In this document: positions 13,804-17,329 of the stretch, piece after piece
Layout of the letters: each line of letters opens with the position of its first letter
Numbering within the stretch: the first letter of the stretch is position 1
From: an uncultured Clostridia bacterium
GTDB taxonomy: Bacteria; Bacillota; Clostridia; Oscillospirales; Oscillospiraceae
Length of the DNA stretch: 17,329 nt
Assembly (NCBI GenBank): GCA_937915065.1
Contig: CALDMR010000180.1
Coordinates: forward strand, 1 to 17,329
Direction of reading: 5' to 3'
Notes under the pieces: model-generated
Databases searched by the model: none
Seen by the model: the letters and a program-made list of their open reading frames with translations, nothing else
What the model was told of the DNA's origin: nothing
Translations under genes and position numbers: made by a program

Positions 13804-16800
13804 TCAGAACTTCTGGTCGAAGTTCATCAGGATCTGGGCCACTTCGGCGCGGGTGGCGGTGGCTTTGGGGGCCAGGCCGCTGTCCGTGCCGTTGATCACG
13901 CCGGCGCCCACTGCCCAATTCATGGCGGACACGGCGTAGCCGGATACCTGGGCGGCATCGGCAAAGGAAGTCAGATTCTCTTCCGTGGTGGCAGTATCCA
14001 GACCCCTATACTGGGCATAGCAGTACAACATCGTAACCAACTGCTCACGGGTCAGCTTGTTCATCATATTGGAGCCGTCGGAGATGCCATTCTCCATAGC
14101 CCACTGGCGTTCAGCCTCATACCAGGTTGCACCGTCGGTGGTGTCCTCGCCGTCCAAACGAGCCAGAACCGTGACGATCATCCCGCGGGTCATGGCAACA
14201 CCCGGAGAGAACATGGTATCGCTGGTGCCATTGAACAGTTCGCGGCTTGTAACAAAGTCGATCGCATCAGCATACCAAGCGCTGTCCGACACATCTGCAA
14301 AGTCCTTGCTGTTGTCCACGATCTTGACGGTGTCGCCGTCAGACAGGGTGACGATCACACCATTTTCGCCCATAACGGTGGTCTTGATGATCTCTTCGGT
14401 GCCGTCTTCTTTCACCAGGATTGCAACAGTGCCAGCAGTTACATCCTTCACCGGGATCTCTACCTTTGCTGTCTCACCGCTGGGCAGGTCAACTGTAATG
14501 CTGGGTGCTTTATTCGCATCCTTAGCAGCTTCTGCCTCGGGCATCTGCAGCTGAACAGCGTCGTCACCCGCTTCTTCGATCATGCTGCGGGGCACTCTAA
14601 CCGTGGTTTCGGTCTCGCCGTCCTTGCTGACCGTGGTGGTGGAGCCAGAGCCATCTTTGTTGTCCACTTTGGTGACAGAAGAGCCGTCGGGCTTTTCCAC
14701 TGTTTCGGTCTTGTTGCCTTCCTTATCAGTGGTCGTGGTGGTGGTCGTGCCGTCCTTCTTAGTCTCCACCACTTCCTTGGAACCGTCCGGATACTTGGTG
14801 GTTTCGGTCTTGCTGCCGTCCGGTTTGGTCACAGTCGTGGTGGTAGAACCATCGGGATTGGTGGTCGTTTCGGTCTTGTTGCCGGAAGAGCCGGAAGAAG
14901 GGCCGCCGGAAGAAGGCGTGTAGTTGTTCAAATCCTGCGGATCACGCATGGTTTCGGCTACATAATACACTGAATTATCTACGCGGCTCTCGCCCTCAGG
15001 CTTGTACTCGGTTGCGCCAGTCAAGTGGTCTCCATTGCTGGACGCATCCTCCACTTTCGGCGCAGATACCATCCCGTCAAAACTGTAATAGTTCTTTTTG
15101 AGGTCATAGATTCCGGTTCCTGCATTGGCACCTTCAGTACGCGGATCAAATTCCAATGCAAAGCGCACATTCAGGAACTTGTTCTGATTGTAGGTCAGTT
15201 TAGCCGTTTCCAAATCGGAATGGTCTACGCCCAATGCGCGGTTAGCGTTTTTGAAAGTGTTGCTAGTGATTGTAACAGGCTCTCCGCCCTTTTCAGCAAC
15301 GAGGGACATAATGCCACTGCGACCAGTGGGAGATTTTTCACCCTGAAGATCGATCACATTGTCCTTAATCACAGAACCGTTCGCGATGCTGACCAACAAA
15401 CCACGCGCAGGGACATTTACCTCATTGCCAACAAAGTTATATTTAACTTTACCGCCCTGCACCAGGTTAATCAGATAAGCGTTCTTATCTGATGCACAGC
15501 TAATCTTGCTGTTTGTCATCTCGAGGTTCATAGAACCATTGTTTTGCGTAAAATAGAATGGCTTTGCATTTTCAGTTTGAATCAGCAGATTGACCCGGTC
15601 AAGTTTGACTGTGATGTCGGGTTTCTGGATGGTGAAGATGCAGCCCTGCAAATCCTGGGTGTTATCAACAGAAGACAACACACGATTATTGCCGTTGATC
15701 GTTACAGATCTGTCCAGAGGGATTGCCTTATTCAATGTGATATCCTGCGTCAGGTTGATGACATCGCCGAGCCGTACGCCTATGTTACCCTCATTGGGAT
15801 TCAAAAATGCCACAAGAGCGCCTTCCGATCCAGGATAAAAAGTTACAGATCCGTCCGCATTGTAGGCATAACCATAAGAACTGTAGTCGTTTGGCTTGAT
15901 ATCATCAGGCGTTTTATACCACGGCCAATAGTTAACTGCCCGCTGCCCTGTCGGCAGTTTCACGGGAGCAGAGATTTTATCAATGATTACCAAATCATTC
16001 TCGCCTAATACAAAGCTGTTTTCAGTTAAATCGAGAGGACACTTAGTCTCTCCACTTGTTTGGATATAATTCTCAAATGTATCAAAGTTGAATACATTAC
16101 TGCAAACATCAATCTTTTCCGTCTGCTGAAAATAAAATGAGCCGGCATTATCGAATGTATTGCCCGTAATCACAAAATTATCATTGGCGGACGGTCTCGC
16201 GGTCGTGATGCAGGTTGCTTCCGCTCCGGCACCGGATGTCGGACCATTTGCGACACTGTATACGGAATTCACAAATTTATTGTCCTGAATGGTTACATTG
16301 CCGCTGATGCTAGGCAGCATAGTGCGGAATGCACCGTTAAATTCGTTATCTACAAATTGAATGCTGCCTTCATCTGCCTGACTATTGATATATAAACCAT
16401 ACGACCATTGCTGAGCATTAACCGTTTGACCGTCATTGTTCGGCTCATTTACAAAACGGCATCCAGTAATCACAATATCTGCCTTGTTTCCGCTTACTGT
16501 TTGAGCAGAACCGCCAGCTCTTTCAGTTACAGAATACTTGACTGTAACATTTTCCATGCGTATCTTATTTTCCCGATCGCTGCCGATAGTCAAGAGTTGA
16601 TTTGTTTTCGAGGTAATCGTCATATTTTTGAGTGTGCCATCTTTCAGATGCACTGTGCCGGTAATGGTATTTCCTTTGCCATCGATCGTCACCGGTTTGT
16701 CTACAACCAACTTATCTGTTAGCGTAATACTGTTCTTTAAAACAATTAAAGATGCCTTGTCAATTGCAGTTTTGAGTTCATCGGCAGTTTTGACCTCGGT

Positions 16801-16950
16801 TTCAGTAACAACATTCTCTGCCGCTTTATCTTCAAACGGAACTAAATCATTTGAAGATGTCGCCGTATCCGCCTCCGCCGCAAATGCCACGGGCATCAGG
16901 CTCAGCACCATTGCCAGCGCCAGGATGACAGACAACAGTTTCTTTTTCAT
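13804..16950 (-). CDS. Secreted right-handed beta-helix protein with repeat linker and three SLH domains
   Basis: This 1048-residue precursor is a cell-surface protein. Residues 1-25 are a signal peptide (MKKKLLSVILALAMVLSLMP, then VAFA-A). Residues about 60-665 look like pectate-lyase-type beta-helix, with many strand-turn units such as VTIDGKGNTITGT, VTIQDNKFVNS, FVITGNTFDNAG and VTITSNTFKNAN, falling into two blocks (about 60-330 and 395-640). A Ser/Gly hinge (about 680-690), an eleven-residue repeat region (692-779) and a small beta domain follow. Three SLH repeats end the protein (from about 884, 940 and 995: FADVSDSAWYADAIDFV, a degenerate second with WAMENGISDGS, and SFADAAQVSGYAVSAMNWAV). 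SLH domains usually bind pyruvylated wall polymers. The frame extends to 17043, but AGGAGAG lies just before the ATG at 16950, which also gives the signal peptide. No catalytic residues are recognised; it may bind or cleave glycans. Confidence 0.9.
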   Translation of the reverse strand: MKKKLLSVILALAMVLSLMPVAFAAEADTATSSNDLVPFEDKAAENVVTETEVKTADELKTAIDKASLIVLKNSITLTDKLVVDKPVTIDGKGNTITGTVHLKDGTLKNMTITSKTNQLLTIGSDRENKIRMENVTVKYSVTERAGGSAQTVSGNKADIVITGCRFVNEPNNDGQTVNAQQWSYGLYINSQADEGSIQFVDNEFNGAFRTMLPSISGNVTIQDNKFVNSVYSVANGPTSGAGAEATCITTARPSANDNFVITGNTFDNAGSFYFQQTEKIDVCSNVFNFDTFENYIQTSGETKCPLDLTENSFVLGENDLVIIDKISAPVKLPTGQRAVNYWPWYKTPDDIKPNDYSSYGYAYNADGSVTFYPGSEGALVAFLNPNEGNIGVRLGDVINLTQDITLNKAIPLDRSVTINGNNRVLSSVDNTQDLQGCIFTIQKPDITVKLDRVNLLIQTENAKPFYFTQNNGSMNLEMTNSKISCASDKNAYLINLVQGGKVKYNFVGNEVNVPARGLLVSIANGSVIKDNVIDLQGEKSPTGRSGIMSLVAEKGGEPVTITSNTFKNANRALGVDHSDLETAKLTYNQNKFLNVRFALEFDPRTEGANAGTGIYDLKKNYYSFDGMVSAPKVEDASSNGDHLTGATEYKPEGESRVDNSVYYVAETMRDPQDLNNYTPSSGGPSSGSSGNKTETTTNPDGSTTTTVTKPDGSKTETTKYPDGSKEVVETKKDGTTTTTTTDKEGNKTETVEKPDGSSVTKVDNKDGSGSTTTVSKDGETETTVRVPRSMIEEAGDDAVQLQMPEAEAAKDANKAPSITVDLPSGETAKVEIPVKDVTAGTVAILVKEDGTEEIIKTTVMGENGVIVTLSDGDTVKIVDNSKDFADVSDSAWYADAIDFVTSRELFNGTSDTMFSPGVAMTRGMIVTVLARLDGEDTTDGATWYEAERQWAMENGISDGSNMMNKLTREQLVTMLYCYAQYRGLDTATTEENLTSFADAAQVSGYAVSAMNWAVGAGVINGTDSGLAPKATATRAEVAQILMNFDQKF
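14614..14877 (-). repeat. Eight eleven-residue (33-base) tandem repeats inside the surface protein gene
   Basis: Residues 692-779 read as eight units close to KTETTxKPDGS: KTETTTNPDGS, TTTTVTKPDGS, KTETTKYPDGS, KEVVETKKDGT, TTTTTTDKEGN, KTETVEKPDGS, then a 12- and a 10-residue unit. The first six keep an exact 11-residue period. The region is rich in Thr and turns (DGS), suiting an extended stalk between the beta-helix and the wall-binding SLH part. Confidence 0.85.
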
Positions 16951-16987
16951 AACATCTCTCCTTTTTTCAAATTTTTGGGCAAAAGGC

Positions 16988-17031
16988 TTCCATTCCCGAA
17001 CGGGAATGGAACAGATCCTGGCCAGGACCTG
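16988..17031 (-). promoter_or_regulatory. Two adjacent palindromes in the leader of the surface protein gene
   Basis: Arms TTCCATTCCCG (16988-16998) and CGGGAATGGAA (17001-17011) form an 11-base-pair inverted repeat. Next to it TCCTGGCCAGGA (17016-17027) is a perfect palindrome, widened by CAG/CTG. Both lie between the promoter and the ribosome binding site, in a leader of about 95 bases. They could be operators or RNA hairpins. Confidence 0.5.
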
Positions 17032-17054
17032 AATTTTCACCATTTGTCATGTTC

Positions 17055-17083
17055 AGCATACCGAATTCTGGCCGGAATTGCAA
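17055..17083 (-). promoter_or_regulatory. Promoter of the SLH surface protein gene
   Basis: On the minus strand TTGCAA (17083-17078), a 17-base spacer and TATGCT (17060-17055) form a good sigma-A promoter. The predicted transcript start, near 17047, leaves a leader of about 95 bases. Confidence 0.65.
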
Positions 17084-17131
17084 GGGTTTCCTATCTAAAT
17101 TCTCCCATCAGCACAATATTCAAATAAATCA

Positions 17132-17159
17132 AAAAGGACATCCTTTCGGATGTCCTTTT
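17132..17159 (-). terminator. Terminator of the tRNA operon
   Basis: A 12-base-pair stem (17132-17143 with 17148-17159) with a 4-base loop starts 4 bases after the CCA end of tRNA-Val. On the minus strand TTTTTGATTTATTT follows. Confidence 0.85.
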
Positions 17160-17162
17160 GAT

Positions 17163-17239
17163 TGGTGGAGACTACGGGACTCGAACCTGTGACCTCTTGC
17201 GTGTGAAGCAAGCGCTCTAACCAGCTGAGCTAAGCCTCC
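17163..17239 (-). tRNA. tRNA-Val (anticodon CAC)
   Basis: The minus strand folds into a full 77-base cloverleaf. The acceptor arm pairs GGAGGCT with AGTCTCC, followed by A and an encoded CCA. The D arm contains AGCTCAGCTGGTTAGAGC, the T arm GGTTCGAGTCC. The anticodon stem CTTGC/GCAAG encloses TTCACAC, which gives anticodon CAC, reading the valine codon GUG. One G-T pair lies in the acceptor stem. Confidence 0.95.
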
Positions 17240-17243
17240 TTAT

Positions 17244-17271
17244 AACCCTCACAGCAGTTGCTGGAAGGGTT
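17244..17271. other. Hairpin in the spacer between two tRNAs
   Basis: AACCCT (17244-17249) pairs with AGGGTT (17266-17271), and inside it CAGCA (17252-17256) with TGCTG (17259-17263). It fills nearly the whole spacer. On the minus strand, in which the tRNAs are transcribed, no T-tract follows, so a processing or spacer hairpin is more likely than a terminator. Confidence 0.5.
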
Positions 17272-17275
17272 TTTG

Positions 17276-17329
17276 TGGTGACCCGTACGGGAATCGAACC
17301 CATGTTACAGCCGTGAAAGGGCCGTGTCT
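17276..17329 (-). tRNA. tRNA-Glu (anticodon TTC), 5' part outside window
   Basis: The minus strand shows the 3' two thirds of a tRNA: anticodon stem CGGCC/GGCTG with loop CTTTCAC (anticodon TTC), T arm around GGGTTCGATTCCC and an acceptor end GGGTCACCA with encoded CCA. The anticodon region ACGGCCCTTTCACGGC is close to E. coli tRNA-Glu. It lies 36 bases before tRNA-Val on the same strand, so the two are probably one transcript. Confidence 0.92.

Noticed and set aside
14614..14877. Repeats considered as a CRISPR-like array
   Set aside because: The 33-base period is in frame, has no spacers and encodes a clear 11-residue protein repeat.
13594..14973. 459-codon plus-strand frame opposite the SLH part of the surface protein
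   Set aside because: Low-complexity shadow frame; the minus strand has signal peptide, repeats and SLH domains in one continuous frame.
16951..17043. Longer N-terminus (31 extra codons) for the surface protein
   Set aside because: It has no ribosome binding site, would bury the signal peptide and overlaps the leader palindromes; the ATG at 16950 has a strong site.

Overview
The window looks like part of a chromosome from a high-GC member of the Clostridia, most likely Oscillospirales (inference). The signs are a Firmicutes-type SecG, a SecA with a terminal SEC-C zinc motif, a LexA, a one-chain clostridial-type FGAM synthase, an SLH-anchored surface protein, tRNAs with encoded CCA, and strong GGAGG-type ribosome binding sites. 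No phage, transposase, rRNA or CRISPR array is visible.

Left part (1-7118, plus strand): the 3' end of secA, then pgeF, an orphan family-5 solute-binding lipoprotein and a fused purL/Q. Each junction overlaps or is under 20 bases, so this looks like one operon joining protein export, nucleoside-related metabolism, a surface lipoprotein and purine synthesis.

Middle part (7125-11143, minus strand): two tandem copies of one module. In each, a BmrR-like MerR regulator is followed by a long hairpin, a MerR-type promoter (18 or 19 base spacer) and two overlapping genes for a heteromeric small multidrug resistance (SMR) pump. The most interesting signal of the window is here. The centre of each hairpin carries a symmetrical 13-base core that resembles the core in the promoter spacer of its own module, and the central bases vary together module by module. 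This suggests a second regulator site built into the hairpin after each merR gene.

Right part (11223-17329, mostly minus strand): lexA with an SOS-like site over its promoter, secG, a membrane-anchored polysaccharide deacetylase, a 500-base gene-free stretch, a 1048-residue beta-helix/SLH surface protein, tRNA-Val(CAC) and the 3' part of tRNA-Glu(TTC). The gene-free stretch holds two successive minus-strand terminators with no protein gene between them and several nested inverted repeats, which makes it a candidate small RNA locus. The beta-helix part of the surface protein gene is much more AT-rich than everything around it, which suggests a separate origin.
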